NCBI GenBank assembly: GCA_030407085.1
Contig: CM059582.1
Location: 159,642,001 to 159,706,000, forward strand
Direction: 5' to 3'
DNA length: 64,000 bases
Source of the DNA: Trichopria drosophilae
Lineage: Eukaryota; Arthropoda; Insecta; Hymenoptera; Diapriidae
Numbering within the stretch: the stretch's first letter is position 1; the number at the start of each line of letters is the position of its first letter. A model generated the notes under the pieces. That model saw only the letters and a list, made by a program, of their open reading frames with translations, searched no databases and was not told the DNA's origin. Position numbers and translations under genes: made by a program. This document shows positions 24,701 through 37,822 of the stretch, piece by piece.

Positions 24701-27700
24701 CAATCTGCTTTTATGACTATTGGAGACATACAATATAAATAAAATAAATCATCATTATTTGTATCTGCCTCTCAATTCAGGTTTGCGGATTTATTCCTAA
24801 TTTGTAACTCAAAAACGTGCAATAATCATTTACTAGAAAGGTACTCCTTTCTGTTAATGCAGCCGGCAGCGATTCGTCAAGTACCATCTCGGGTCACGCA
24901 GCATGCAAACATTTTCACGTAAAGGCCGGCCAAACCCATTTTCGTTGAATGGGGGCAGCGGAGTCTCATCGCAAAAGAATCGATGCAATGACTCCCGTGA
25001 GTGGAAACATACGGCAAGCGGAATGGGAGAAGGCTAACGTGGTAGAGTTAACCACGAGGCCACGGATGATGCAGTCATCGGGTACTATATCGTTTCGACG
25101 AAGAGCAACGAGTATTTGCTTCGCATACACTCTAGGCTCTTTCCTCCCTGGCTGACGTTGATGGAAGAAATAAGGGAAACGGCGAGTTCTCAAGTACCTC
25201 AAATCCTCTTGCAACATCCACAGCCCCGCGTACGTTTCCCCTTTCATCCCCTAGTTGGCAACATCTCTTCTTTTTGTCCCGTTTCTCAGAGAGAATTCAA
25301 AATTCTTTTTAAGTTCTGTAATTTATGCAGATCTAGAAATATCAGCATATTTCAAGGGCACCGAAAGGATCCGGATAAAAAACCTTTACCATTAACATCC
25401 AAGATATTTTCTGATGATTAAATGGATGATTTTGTAACGTCGAGATGGACTGTCATGGTAGATGCACGTTGCGACATGCTGATATGCACCGATGTCCGAT
25501 GACTATGGCGCAGTACGCGTATCGGGAATTCCTCATCTTTATTCCACGCGTTAATTAAATGGAATTTGTTCAGCCTATGCAACGAGCCTCTTTTTCCGCA
25601 AGCGGACTGGTGTACGAAAAAACTTCCATTGGCTACGGGAGATCATGCCAAAGAGAAAGAGACATGCCATTCGAGCTTTTGCGAAGGAATTCTACTTTTT
25701 CATCGGTTCATGGAAGAAATCCTATTTGGAAATTGTATTTTGAAATTCGCAGCGTGTAGGTAACATTCTCTGGATTTATCTCATCAATGTCGTTAGTCTA
25801 TTTGTCGGATTTTCCATTTTAAAGATAAAAGTTTTACATGATCATGTTTATACAATCAGTATTGATCATGCGACATTATAATAAAGTGCGTTGTAAATTA
25901 AATCAGTCCACAGACTTTAACATCTTAATTACGATAGTTTTCTAAATACCAGTAACAAATCAATTATGTATACTTTCATTAGCACTTACTCGTTTTCTAC
26001 GCATATAAGGCAAACGGGACAGTCGCGTAGGCCCTGCGTTTCCAATTTTACGATACCCAACATTGGGAATTATTTCCTGTACTTCAGGAAACGTAATCAT
26101 CATCGATAATCGCAATACACGAAGAAGAATGTGGTATATACTTGGACAGCTATACAGTGTTCGCGAAGCGTGCGTGACGGTCAGTTCCCAGTTCGCACAT
26201 GTATACCTCCTGCTTTATTGATTCGGAAGTAAAAGTAAATCAGGTCCGGATGGTAGTCGTGTCACAAATGGGCATCTCATCGAGGAGACGGGGTCCACTG
26301 AGCGCGTCGAGTCCAAGACCGGACGAACTCTTGTCCAGAATAGCACTGTGAATTACTATAAAGTTGCAGCCAATACTTTTTTCATTTTCTGGTTGTTGGA
26401 GTGTATCGCCTTCCGCACCTTTGTCAGAGTGTTCCGGAATCGAGATACTTGACGATAGTAGTACTTTTTTATTCTTCATCTTTGTTTCAAATAATGCACA
26501 CCAGTCTTTTGTATGAAAGTAGGAAGGTAGTCGATTCAGAAGTTCAGGCTCTAATAAAGGGTCTATACAGATAATATCGTTTGATATTAATTGTGCACAC
26601 TTTAAAATTTATAGAAGTACTACGCGTTGAATGAAATAAATATTTTGTTTAAATGGAATACGTGTTTCAGAATAATCAACATCTCAATTATATACTCGGC
26701 GATAAATCTGAAATGCGAGAAGCCGACGTATTAGTCTCCGGACGAAGTCTTATTTATTCGCGCGTTGCAGATGGGCCCGGATCGCCTAATGCGAATTGGG
26801 ATCACGATGTTGTGACACCCAGAAACGCGTGTTCTGTAGCGAACACATACGCAAACACACGAGCAATACGTATCCGGATGACGGGTCAGTTCTCAGGGTT
26901 ATCATCACTTGCCGACCGGAAGACTCACTTAGACCCGTCTTAAGTTACCCCACTGCGTAGTGTCTCGCTTCGTCCCGACAACGAGGTTGAGGACTAGTGT
27001 TGCAAAAAGCTACTGATCCCCGGAGAAAGTTCCACTTGTCGCTCAAAAGGTTCCTTGGCCCATTCTTTATTTCTTGCAAGACACTTGTCGCCTACGGCCC
27101 ATAAAACCAGGGCAAAGGCGGTGTACATTACGGGATTCATTTGCCTCTGGATTTTCGTATAACGCTTTGAGAACCTACTCTCGGAACATTTAAAATCTTG
27201 CAAAAAAATGTGAAATATATTCTTGCAATAAATATTTTTAATTGTCTTAACAATTTATTTTATATCTTCTTAATAATCGTTTACTTTATAAATTCAGTTT
27301 TAAAGGCGTAAGTTAATTACGTAAATATGGTTACATGAAAAGATTTCCTTAAATTCATTCGTCCAAGATAAAGCATAATTTGACCGATTTAGACATTAAA
27401 ACAACAATTTGTACACTCCTGTAATCTTCACTTCGACTCATTTATGCTAGCACTCTTCACAGAATAATTGGTTTTGGTTCGATTACTCCGGGCTAGAACG
27501 CTTGTCTCAGCAATATACTTGTTGCGGGTGTACGTGTATATACTAGAGACCCCGCATACAATCGTGTGCTTATACGCTTTAGTGACATGCACGTGATACG
27601 CATGCATGCTGCGAAACTTGCGTAATGTGCGGGACCGTTTAGTTCTAATTACATCAGATGCGTAGGACTATGAATAGTAGAATGCAAATGTTTTTTGTTT

Positions 27701-30700
27701 CTCGCACTATATCTGCAGTAACATCCACAAAACTATTGATAAGAATAATAATAATACAAAGATTAAATAAGTGCACAGAAATCTATTTGTATGTACGTGT
27801 TCTATAACAAGAACATGACTTGAGGTAAGAATAGCCATGAAATAATAAAAGTAATTTTGGTGATAATCATAAAAATCTAACATTTGTATTTTTAACTAGT
27901 ATAAACAAGATATTGTAGTGCGAGATACTTAAAATACAAAACAGTTTTCGAACTTTCGAGGAAGCATTTTTTAAGCATCGCGAATAATACTTCCCTACGT
28001 TTCACGCTCCAACTAAACGTGAAGTAAGTTAGTAAGTAAAAGCAACGAGTACGTGAATAAAATTTCTCCAAACTTCGTTAAACCAGCACCCAGGAGAGAA
28101 AAATAGGAAATGAGAATAAAACACGAGGTCGTACGCTCGCGCATCAGTTCGTTTTTACGAAGACTCGTAATGTACGACGACTGAAGAAAAGTGCATAAAC
28201 AAGAAGGCGAGGAACGCGCGTACTCGTGGATTTTTCCGTGAACGATAAAATGTTTTTATAACACTTTGTTGCGTTTTCCTCACCGCCTCGTTATTTCGCT
28301 CGCGTGCCATTACGACCCCTCTTTACTGCCCTAAGTTCGGCAGTGGTTAGTATAAAGCGTACAACTCTCAGCTACTTCGTCCACGGTACATAAGGATAAT
28401 TCTCGTTATTTGGAATATAAAATAAATTTTATTGTAGTCTACAATTTAAAAAATCTTTTGTTAAACAAACTTGCAATCTTAAAAAATGTAGTTCACACAG
28501 TTATTTACAACATTTTAGACATTATTTTCGTAATGAAAGAATTACTTTAATAATGGAGTAGAAGTAGAGCTCATTAAGTGTTGCGCCACTGAAAGTTTAC
28601 AGCAAACCGTACAGTAAATTTTCAGAATAATTCTTAGTAATTCAAAATGATTCATTGACCCTGAGGAGTAGAAAGGTTCTGAATAATATAGATATAATGT
28701 GATATGATTCCAAGAGAAAACGGATTATGTTGTCATATTACCATATTGCATTAAGAAAATGGAATATGATATTGCTGGATTCGTGAAAATTAATTTTATT
28801 GTAGGATTACAGAGCGAATTTAGCAAGATTAGAAAAACATATTTGATACCGATAGAAATTTTGTATTTAACAATATTTTATAATAGTAAAACAGCTTTCT
28901 TCAATTAGGACACCAAATGTCATAAAATAACTCAGAATGGACACTGGACCGCCCGCGGCGTTCGATTATGTTCTCCGCTATTCGACGTTTCCTTCGGGGG
29001 CTTATGACCCTTACCGACATTTGAAGCTCGCCAGTAATTTTAAAGATGTTAACTTTGGGGAGCATCCGAAATGCATGAGCTAAAAATCAGAAATGAAAGA
29101 CAGACGGAAGAAATACAGAACGAAGGGTTAACGTCGGATAGGATTGCTTGTACAATGCGAAGCACAGGAATCGATTTTGGAATCGTTTTGAAGCTTTACT
29201 CAGTCGAGTTTAACAAAGACGACTCGATACAGTGTGGTGGTCGTACAACCCTTTCGTTCTTCTCTCGGATTAATTAGAAGACGACTACGGCGACTTACAA
29301 CTCTGCGAACTGACGGCGTGTCGATAACGACAAGACGGGGGTGTTTCGAACTGAAATGGAAGTATCGCAATGTATAGCAGAACAAATTCAGATATCCATA
29401 ATTACACCTCTAGTACAGAATGCTATGCATACATGATGTGTAGCAAGATTATAATGAGAGACTAAAATTTTACACATAATTATAATAATAAATCTACTAC
29501 TGTAGATTGATTGGCATACTCAAATTTATTTGGATGGTATTTTTCCTTCTCTAAAATGGTTTATTTTCTTTTGCACAGTATAGCATCTAAGATAGAGATC
29601 AGCTTCACACGAATAAAAGATTATGTCATCTCCTACCACAGATTGACAAGTTTTCCTATCTCACGGTTGCTATGATTTGGAGATCTGAGTCTGCACGGCA
29701 AGTTGTACACGTCATCAGTCCTCATTATTGGTTATAATGTACACACGACAGTATCGGCTCGCTCTTCCGTTTTAAATAAATGGAGCATACTATGCTCTTA
29801 GTATAATAACAGGAACACAAACGGTATGAGACATTGAAGGACCCACGTTATTTCCTTTTCGAGTGGTTTTTCTTTCTGAGTATTTCACGTGTTCACGTCA
29901 CGTCATGCTAACTCTATTTCGGACAAAGCAGAATCAATTAAGACACCGTTTCCTGGTTTGCATTTAGCAGCCAATGCATAGACTTATACATGTAACATAA
30001 TGTACTAATGAAACACGACAGCTATTAACTCATCTCGCATGAATTTATTCGTTACCCGAACGCGTGTAAATTTTAATTAATTCATATATTTCGAATGCGC
30101 ACGTGATACCTGGGATAGGTTTATTTTTAATATATGTACATGTATTATCAGTAGAATCGATACTCTTCTGTCAGTGATATACATCGAATACATAAAATAC
30201 ACACTTCGGAAATTATAAATGCTGTTAACTTCGGCGTTAGCTTTGATATGGAAGTTTATAAGGTATAATTTATGGCATCTTGTACGTTATACATGCGTAT
30301 TTACTAGTTATGTTAGTAAATCATGTTGCGTATACACGTACAAAATCCTTTATAAGGTACAACAGACTTGGCACAATAAATTGATATAAACGGCTTAATT
30401 CCGTAATGTATAGAATCATTTATTTTTATCTGCCTAGGGAAAAAGTAAGACTTAAATATTAAAAATAAAAAGTCGAAACTATATAAGTTTAAATATAATT
30501 TAAAATGCTTCTGGTAAGCGAATTATATGGAATTTGTAGCAGTTATACTTCCGAAGTTAGAAACGCGTCTACATAATTCTGAAGTAATGCAAAGATGGTG
30601 GAAAATCGAATTGACATGGACAAGAGAATTTTTATTCTTTTTTATTATTTTCGAACAAAACAAGGGGGAAGCTGTAGAGATTCGATACTGTAGAAACTGA

Positions 30701-30873
30701 GCCCTGAGGAGGCCATTTGACTATTTTCTGACTTCTGTTTCTGACTTCGGGAGAGAAATTTTCAATCATGTTTGTGTTTATACAAAACGAAAAATCCCAT
30801 ATATAGTTTTCGAAGTAAAATAATATTAATTAATTGTATAAAAATAATAATATTATAAAGACTATACCAAACA
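15793..30873. other. gene-free upstream region (15.8-30.9 kb)
   Basis: No convincing gene. GC-richer patches with clustered short frames on both strands lie at about 15.9-16.3, 16.85-17.35, 21.5-21.8, 22.25-22.6, 23.1-23.9, 24.85-25.25 and 26.2-26.95 kb, separated by very AT-rich DNA (17.9-20.5 kb, 27.2-27.5 kb). The 20.48-20.75 kb minus frame (91 codons, ATG start, Arg/Ser-rich) is unassigned. A CT-rich run sits at about 24365-24395. At 16243 a GGTTCGAATC word occurs without the rest of a tRNA. Confidence 0.4.
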
Positions 30874-32059
30874 CATCCCGTACAAGATAAGTTATTCTGT
30901 GGATATCCCGGTACAGGCCTATTAATGTCCGGAATATCCTAAACATCCCTAGGATATTCATAGGGATGTTCGATTAATATCTACAAAATTAGAATTTTAT
31001 ATATCCGTAGGTAGGTTATCCAGACAATACCTGACGACATTACACAGATATCCTTTTCACTTCTGACGGATATCCTGAGGGATATCTACAGGTTATCTTA
31101 GAATATTTTAGGAAATTCCGAAATATCGCAGATATATGTGAACAAATTTAACTAATGCGTGTAGTCTTCACGGTGTTACTCCCAATACAAAACAGTTAAT
31201 TACTTTTAATGAATAATACTTGATAAATCATAAATGAATGATTTTATGAGATTTTTATTACAAATTTTTCAAATTTTACTGAAACTTTCGATAATATGTA
31301 CGATTAGTTTCGTTGATAACCTGAAATGTAAACATGTCACAAACGTGATTCATACCGCTGAAATGTAAATAATTCTAAAATCATCTAATTCATATCCCAA
31401 ATAAGTTGTGTTAAGTGAAATTTTACAATTGTCGGTAAATTCTCGGTCAATTTTCAACGAATTTCTTTGATCTTTTTCAGGAGGTTATATCTAGTGATTA
31501 AAAGATACTGAGAGTTGTCTGAATTTTGGAAACTCAGACAAGTCTTCGCACCTTTTGAATCATTTTTAATTTACATTGTACTTAGATTACTACGTTATCG
31601 GATGAGTTCTATCTACTCCTCCTTAAAGCAATTTTATTTAAAATTTAAACTTTTATTCTGATCAGGTCTAAAGCATTTTTTTCAAGGAAATAGAAAATAT
31701 TTAATTAATACAGTTATATTATTTAAAGAAAATAATTTTTACACATATTATGTTGAATATCCGCGAAATATTAAAGCAGAATTCTAATATCCGTCTAATA
31801 TCTCAAATGTCCTACAGACGTACTAAGGATAATTTGTAGAACCGATAGAAGATCAATTTTCGAATGTCTTTGAGATATCTTATAGTTGTTATGTGGATAT
31901 CCCATGGAAACCATAGAAACGTCAGAAACAGAAGTATTTTATATATCCTTCGGATGTTCTATGACCATCGGAGATATCTTCAGGTGATTCCTGAGATATT
32001 CGATTTTTTTCTGGTTATCCTGCGGACATCCTGAGGATATTTATTTCTTATACGGGATG
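30874..32059. mobile_element. 1.19 kb terminal-inverted-repeat element, non-autonomous
   Basis: The left end is CATCCCGTACAAGATAA; the right end read in reverse complement is CATCCCGTATAAGAAATAA, so the first 14 bases agree except one (CATCCCGTAYAAGA). Both flanks carry ACA next to the ends (30871-30873 and 32060-32062), a possible 3-bp target-site duplication. Subterminal regions on both sides are packed with GGATATCC/ATATCC-type words and their complements, giving many small internal inverted repeats; the middle (about 31.2-31.75 kb) is plain AT-rich. No transposase frame. Consistent with a MITE or internally deleted DNA transposon; superfamily not determinable from this alone. Confidence 0.75.
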
Positions 32060-35000
32060 ACAATCACTTTAATTTTTACAATGAGAGCTTATTAATTTTC
32101 AGATAGATTGTTCTCTTTATCTATTATTTGACTCAGACTAATTTGTAAGTAATTACGAATGAAAAGTGTTAAAATAAGATTTGGACGGAAGAAGTGTATA
32201 ATCACTTTCCGTAACACTTCCTCTTGTCGCACCTGCTACTGGCCCTCCAATGAACTTCCTCGATATCCTTCCGGACGTGTGTGTTTATGTACGAACTTCA
32301 TTTTAAGAGGAAAATATCGTTGAAAATCGAAAGTAAATTGCTAACATCGATAAGTGGTTCGGGCACTATTGTCTATCCTAAAGTAATTTCAGTTCAATGC
32401 GTGGGGTGCGTACATTGACGAACGAGGCCGGAACACGTTCCGCACCTTCCGAGTCCGTATGTCCACTCGAGCTCGACCCTTGCAGGAGGTTCACATCCTG
32501 GATCAGTTCTCGGTGAGCTATTGGCGCCGCTCAAAACGAGCCGATACCCTGCGGATACGTGATTGTAACAAAACAGCGGACGTCCGGACGACGGACAGTC
32601 GCACAGGTATCGTTCCTGTGGCCCCCTTACTTGGTACGCGCGCACGTCCCTCTTTCCCCTTCGCGCCTCGTTTCCTTCCTCTTGGCCTCTCTGTTTAACT
32701 TGTTGTTCCTTGCCATCTCGTTTCGGGCATTTCACTCTATTATGTCTACCGTTTCCTTCTTCCGAACTTCCTCTCTCAGCATTATTGAAACGCACTCGTT
32801 CGTTCGATCGTTAGATATGAACAGTGACACGCTTTCTATAGGAAGTTCTCTATTAGAAAGGATAGTTGGTCCAGTAATCAACTTCCGGCTTCATGTGCAC
32901 ACCTAAAGGTTCTAAGGTGTGACCATGCATTGCTGTAGTAGCTGTAGACGCATAAATCAGAAATTTGGTTTTCAGATGTATTAATCTGTAATGTCATACA
33001 TCAATTTCTCATCATGCATAGCATAGTTTGCAAGCTTTAACTGATTATCGACGATTTCTTAATGCAAAATTTGTAGCGCACGTTCATTGTCAGTTGAGAT
33101 TTAACTATCTGTAATCTAATCGAAACAGTCTCTATGTAGGTCCTAATCTGCCATTGATACGATAAAAATATGCTATTCGAGAATAAAAGAGATCTGAAGG
33201 AACAACAATCATCTGTACCTTTTCACTCTTTCTCTGTATACCGCAAAGAAAAGTCCCGTTCTACAGAATAGTTTTCCATCGGTAGAGTGCTACTTTCAGA
33301 AATCACCTGAGTGCCTTGTATTACTTACGTCACGAATGGAAGAAAGGGGTATGTAGTCAGCGAAGAGACAGAATACTGATGTACCGCTTCTTTCTAGAGT
33401 GTCGAACGAGCTCGCTTTACTGGCGCGAGTCCGTTATAATCGCGACGAGACTCGTTCAGTTTTGATGCTCGATGGACAATGGCGAGAAAACTCTCTTGCT
33501 TTTCAATCTTCATCCGTTCCTCTCTGTTTCTAGAGTTCTTGCTCCGTTAGTGAGACAGGGAATGCAAATCTTTAGAACGAAGCTTTTGTAAGTTCAAGCA
33601 AGTAACGCGGTTCTTTGTTATTGTCATTATTTCACCTTCTTTGCACGGATGAACAATATAACCCTCTTGAGAAACACTGGAAAGTGAATCCCAAACATTC
33701 TGTAGCTAAGACATTTCTGACGAAATTGTCGTTTCCTAAGGAAACCTACCACTTCTCATCGTATGAGTGTCGTTCAACATATCATAAAATATTATCAAAT
33801 AATAGGATGTTTTCAAGGATTTGATTAAGATTTAAAATTTTTGAAAATGATTCGAAATCTTGCAGAAAGATGCAAAACAGTAGCGTTCTTATCTTTCTTA
33901 CTATTAAGAGCACCCAGCATAATGATGCGAAGTAGGTGGAAATATAAGATAAGTAGAAGGACGAAAAACCTCTAGAAAACTTGTTGGCTGTGATAACGCA
34001 AAGGGTATGCTCAAACGCAAGACACCAACATCTTGCGGCAATAGAGCGTAAGAATAAGGTTTGCGTTGGCAGTGGGGCTCGATGATTCTTCCAGTTTTCT
34101 TCTTCGGGTGGGCCTTCACGATGTGACGACAAACTTCAAGAAGGTCCCGACTGATACGAGGACGATGACGTTGGGCTGGTAAGCATCCCCTTGCAAACGA
34201 TGACGCCACTCGAGTTTCAACCGTCCTCTTCGGAGAACGCGCAAGGAATACTCAAGTGTCGCTGGCGTATCCACCTTACGAGGGTCTCTCAACTGCTTGC
34301 AATTAAAACAGGATCTGCAACTAAGCTCGTAATACGTTTGGATTTGAGCAAGGTTCAAACATTGCTTTGAATAAATTAGGAATGTGAAAGTTGCCTCTAG
34401 GTGAATTCCTCCACTGAAAACGTGAGTGTTCTAAAAGACTGCTTGCATATTTCAAGTCAATATGCCTTTTTCCATCTATCCAACTTTAACAATGTTCTTA
34501 GAATTGCGACAAAATGCAATATTTTGAAAACGTCCATGTTCTTCAGTTTGTTCCTCCAAGTATTCCTTATCTTTACCAGAAAATGCTGCGGATCTTTTTC
34601 TTCATAAAAAATCAAACGAAGAGGGAGGGGAGGGGGGTGTAGTCGTATGACATATCTTTCGAAACAAGAGCAGCCGCATAGCAGGGAAAGTAAAGTGAAG
34701 CAAGAGAGCTGAATCTAAAAGGCGAGGACTTGAAAGCAAGGAAGACGTAAGGGGATGGAAAAGGAGAAGGAAAGAAAATACTCGCGAGGGCGAGGAGAGC
34801 TCTACTCACGGACGCGGGTATTGAGCGGCCGAGTTTTCGGAATCTTCCCCTCGGTACACGCGGTATTGCTTGAGGAGCCTCGAGTGCTCGGAGGGTGCGT
34901 GCATTGTACGGCGCCCATCTTATATGCACCACCCACCCTAAAACTCAGTCCACCTTATACTTGCACTCTTTGTTCTTCCCGGTCCCCTCGTTCGTATATC

Positions 35001-37260
35001 GCTCATACATTCGTAGGCGACATCGCTCCCTTTTCGAAACGACTTGTACGTGTTACTATAGACTTTGGTTTGTACTGATATCTCTACATACCCTAAAGAG
35101 AGAAAGCTATATTCTCGAGGACGACAGCTCGCCATCTTCCAGAGCCAACGTCTGCCTTAGGGACGCAGGAAGGAAAAAATTCTAAGGCAATTATTCTTCC
35201 TTTTTATGTAATACCAGCTTTACTCCTCAATTTTTCACGAACCATTTAAAAAAAAGTGAAATTCTGTATAAAAATCAGATACAACAAAATTTAATAATCT
35301 CAGAAAGACTTCAAAGTTCACTCAAAGTGACAGACGTCATATAAAAGCAATACGCGATGAGTAGATGGATATAATTATAACTAGATAAAAAATACTAATA
35401 GTTTTCGTGTTAGACGTATTAGTAATATAATATGACATATTGTTTTATTTCTCCGCTTTGATTTGTGATTTAACGATTTGCGCAGCTTAATTTTAGCCTA
35501 AGGAAAATTTAAAAGATTTCACGAAATCGGAAAGTAGAGCTGCGATAAATATAGATAGACTTTTCTAGAGATAGGCCAAGGAGAATGGACCATTCAGGTT
35601 CGGGTACGGAGTGACTTTGTCATTGCGGAATCGTAGAATTGTAATATGTCTCCGTTCGTCGTAGAGATTACGTCCCTATATATCCCGCGGGGCTTGCAAT
35701 ATCTTGCATACCCTCTCTGCACTGATAGTTCGTTCACTCCCGCCGTTCTCCTTGTCTCTGGCCCAGCGATGTTGTAGGCCGCCGACGTTGCCGTCCATCG
35801 TACTCGGCGTAAAAGGAAAGAGGCCAGATTATACAAGAGAGAGTTGGTAAGTGAGGGAGAGAGAACATAGTCGGCTGGGGAAAAAACTGCATCCGGTGAG
35901 TCGGAGTTACATCCAACTCCTTCGGGTCTTAAGAAATCAATTAAACGAGGAGAGAAATCGTAGCGGAAGGGAGCAAATGGGAAACGAAAGAGAGACGGGA
36001 AGAAATCAGCAAGGGGTTGCGGAATAAGGGAACGAGGGAAAACGGAACGTTCAAGAGCATGAAGTGGGGAAGATGGAGAGACGCAGACGATGAAAGACGG
36101 AATCCGCAGTAATCAGCGGATCTTCTGATATCTCACTCCGTCCTCCTTGAACGATGCGAGCGACTCTTTCTTCATTTCTTTGCATCCCTCTATTTTTCTC
36201 TCTTAGCATCACTGACTTCCGATCTCTTTCTTTCCTTTAACCACGGGTTCCAGGAAGAAGTGGAAACTGGTATTTCATAATGTGCAAAATGTTATTAAAA
36301 AATCAATAAAATTTGGTATTTCGAACATTGTTATACTTCAGATGGTTTATAATTTTTACAGTACTTCTGGTAAAAAATATTGCTTTCTTTCATTTATTAG
36401 CATGTAGTTATGCAATTCATATTTTATATTCAGCATTTGAAGATTGCACAGAATTATAAAACAGTATCCAGAGAAAAATGTTGTAGGTAAGTACAGTTAG
36501 CGAGTGATTTAAGTTTTTTAAATCGAAATTCCATATAAATGTAAAAAAAGTGCAGTAAGTAATCAAATACTAATTCTATCGAAAGAGAGAAACGGTAGAT
36601 ATGAAGAAAAAAAGGATAAAAGTAAGGGTTGCCCGCCCTAACCAACGGCTTCTAGTAAGGAATATTGGAATCGATATCATTGCAACGTGCCTCCTCCAAC
36701 CATTTCTCGGCACATCCACCCCCTACGTTACCCCAATGCGAATCGACTCGTCGTCCGACCGACTCTTAACTCTTTCCATCACAGTTTCCCTTATAGGATT
36801 TCCAGTCCTGGCAACGGAGGTAGAGTTACTCACAGACGTATTTCTCCAATATTTTTTCTCATCGTTGCATTTCTCTCTTCTGCAGATTTCTCCAGGTGAA
36901 CGATCTCAATGCTTGTTCAGATTGCTTCTAGTCGTTATTAAAGATTCCGAGGATTATATAATTATTCAAATCAGTAAATATTACGTTAAATATTAAATTA
37001 GATATTTCACAAATAAAATCACTTCATAACTATCATCATGACAGAAATTTGTAACAGATATGCTAAAACTAATAAAAATTGAATATTAACAAAACGTAAT
37101 CCTCACATGTAACATTCAATTTAAATCCATTTCTTCTCCTTTCCTTGATCTGCTTATTGAGTACAGCATTCATTATAACTTTTACTCTATTCTTTTGATT
37201 ATTCCTCTAGCAAGAAAGATACTGTAATATTACTTCGACCCAGACCTTAAGTCTGGACGA
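32060..37260. other. gene-free upstream region (32.1-37.3 kb)
   Basis: GC-richer patches at about 32.2-32.8, 33.95-34.35, 34.6-35.15, 35.6-36.25 and 36.6-36.9 kb hold overlapping short frames on both strands. The 34.6-34.9 kb patch is purine-rich (GGGAGGGGAGGGGGG near 34622) and could form unusual secondary structure. The 36601-36996 plus frame (131 codons, ATG start) lacks recognisable motifs. I see no gene I can support. Confidence 0.4.
33904..34358 (-). other. unassigned overlapping minus-strand frames
   Basis: Three minus-strand frames of 80, 101 and 116 codons overlap at 33782-34358. Parts read as compact, basic protein-like text (SRDLLEVCRHIVKAHPKKK in one; RSCFNCKQLRDPRKVDTP in another). 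The pattern could come from a frameshifted gene relic or simply from a GC-richer patch. No family recognised. Confidence 0.12.
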
Positions 37261-37333
37261 AGTATTGAATTTGGTCACCTCGGGCAAAAAAATTACCCTA
37301 TAGTTTTTCATCAAATGTCCACGTTTCAGACCC
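37261..37333 (+). repeat. direct repeat, copy 1 (~70 bp)
   Basis: Begins AGTATTGAATTTGGTCA and contains AAAAAAATTACCCTAT and TTTTTCATCAAAT. The same ordered words recur at 37749-37820 with a handful of differences, about 490 bp away in the same orientation. Preceded by the small hairpin CAGACCTTAAGTCTG. Confidence 0.8.
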
Positions 37334-37378
37334 TAAGGAAGCCAAAAAACGAAAAAAAAAATTTGTGTCCGTGATCTT

Positions 37379-37422
37379 GTACGTACGTACGTCCGTACGT
37401 CCGTACGTCCGTACGTACGTCC
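37379..37422. repeat. ACGT/ACGTCCGT tandem repeat
   Basis: A run of GTACGTACGTACGTCCGTAC-type units, about 44 bp, strongly self-complementary and CpG-rich. It lies between the two direct-repeat copies and produces the Arg/Thr/Tyr periodic translation on the minus strand, which I regard as repeat-derived. Confidence 0.85.
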
Positions 37423-37748
37423 CGTTTTTATGTCTCGCGATAACTCGCGAACGGATAACCGTATTGATATAAATTTTTTTTTAAAATACGCGTCTTGGCA
37501 TAACTTAGATCTGATTAGATTTTGGGGCAGATCCACCCGTCCGTTACTAAAAAAAATTAGCCCCAATTAAGTTTCTTTGTAGTTGTTTGCATTTATTTTG
37601 AAAAATACAAATTTTATTAAAAAATGTTTCAAACAAAAAAGGTAGAGCATGAAATTCTCTACAAAAAAGGTTGTATGCATTTTCTTCCTAAAGTCAACGA
37701 TAATGCCATAAAAACTGGTATAAAATGTTTATGACTATTATCTGAAAA

Positions 37749-37820
37749 AGTATTGAATTTGGTCATCGCGGCAAAAAAATTACCCTATTGTTTTTCATCA
37801 AATTTCGACGTTTCGACCCC
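37749..37820 (+). repeat. direct repeat, copy 2 (~70 bp)
   Basis: Second copy of the 37261-37333 word series (AGTATTGAATTTGGTCA ... AAAAAAATTACCCTAT ... TTTTTCATCAAAT), followed by a C-rich tract (CCCCCTACCCCCCAGGGG) and then GGGCGCGGTGACCACC. Together with copy 1 it probably marks one diverged repetitive element or two insertions of the same family. Confidence 0.8.
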
Positions 37821-37822
37821 CT

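Noticed and set aside
32394..32795. 133-codon minus frame
   Set aside because: Opens at GTG; Arg/Gly/Glu-rich text in a patch that is open in several frames; no motif recognised.
36601..36996. 131-codon plus frame with ATG
   Set aside because: No recognisable domain, no supporting neighbour exon, and mixed low-complexity content; kept only as part of the region note.
37333..37566. 77-codon minus frame with Arg/Thr/Tyr periodicity
   Set aside because: The periodicity is the translation of the ACGTCCGT tandem repeat.
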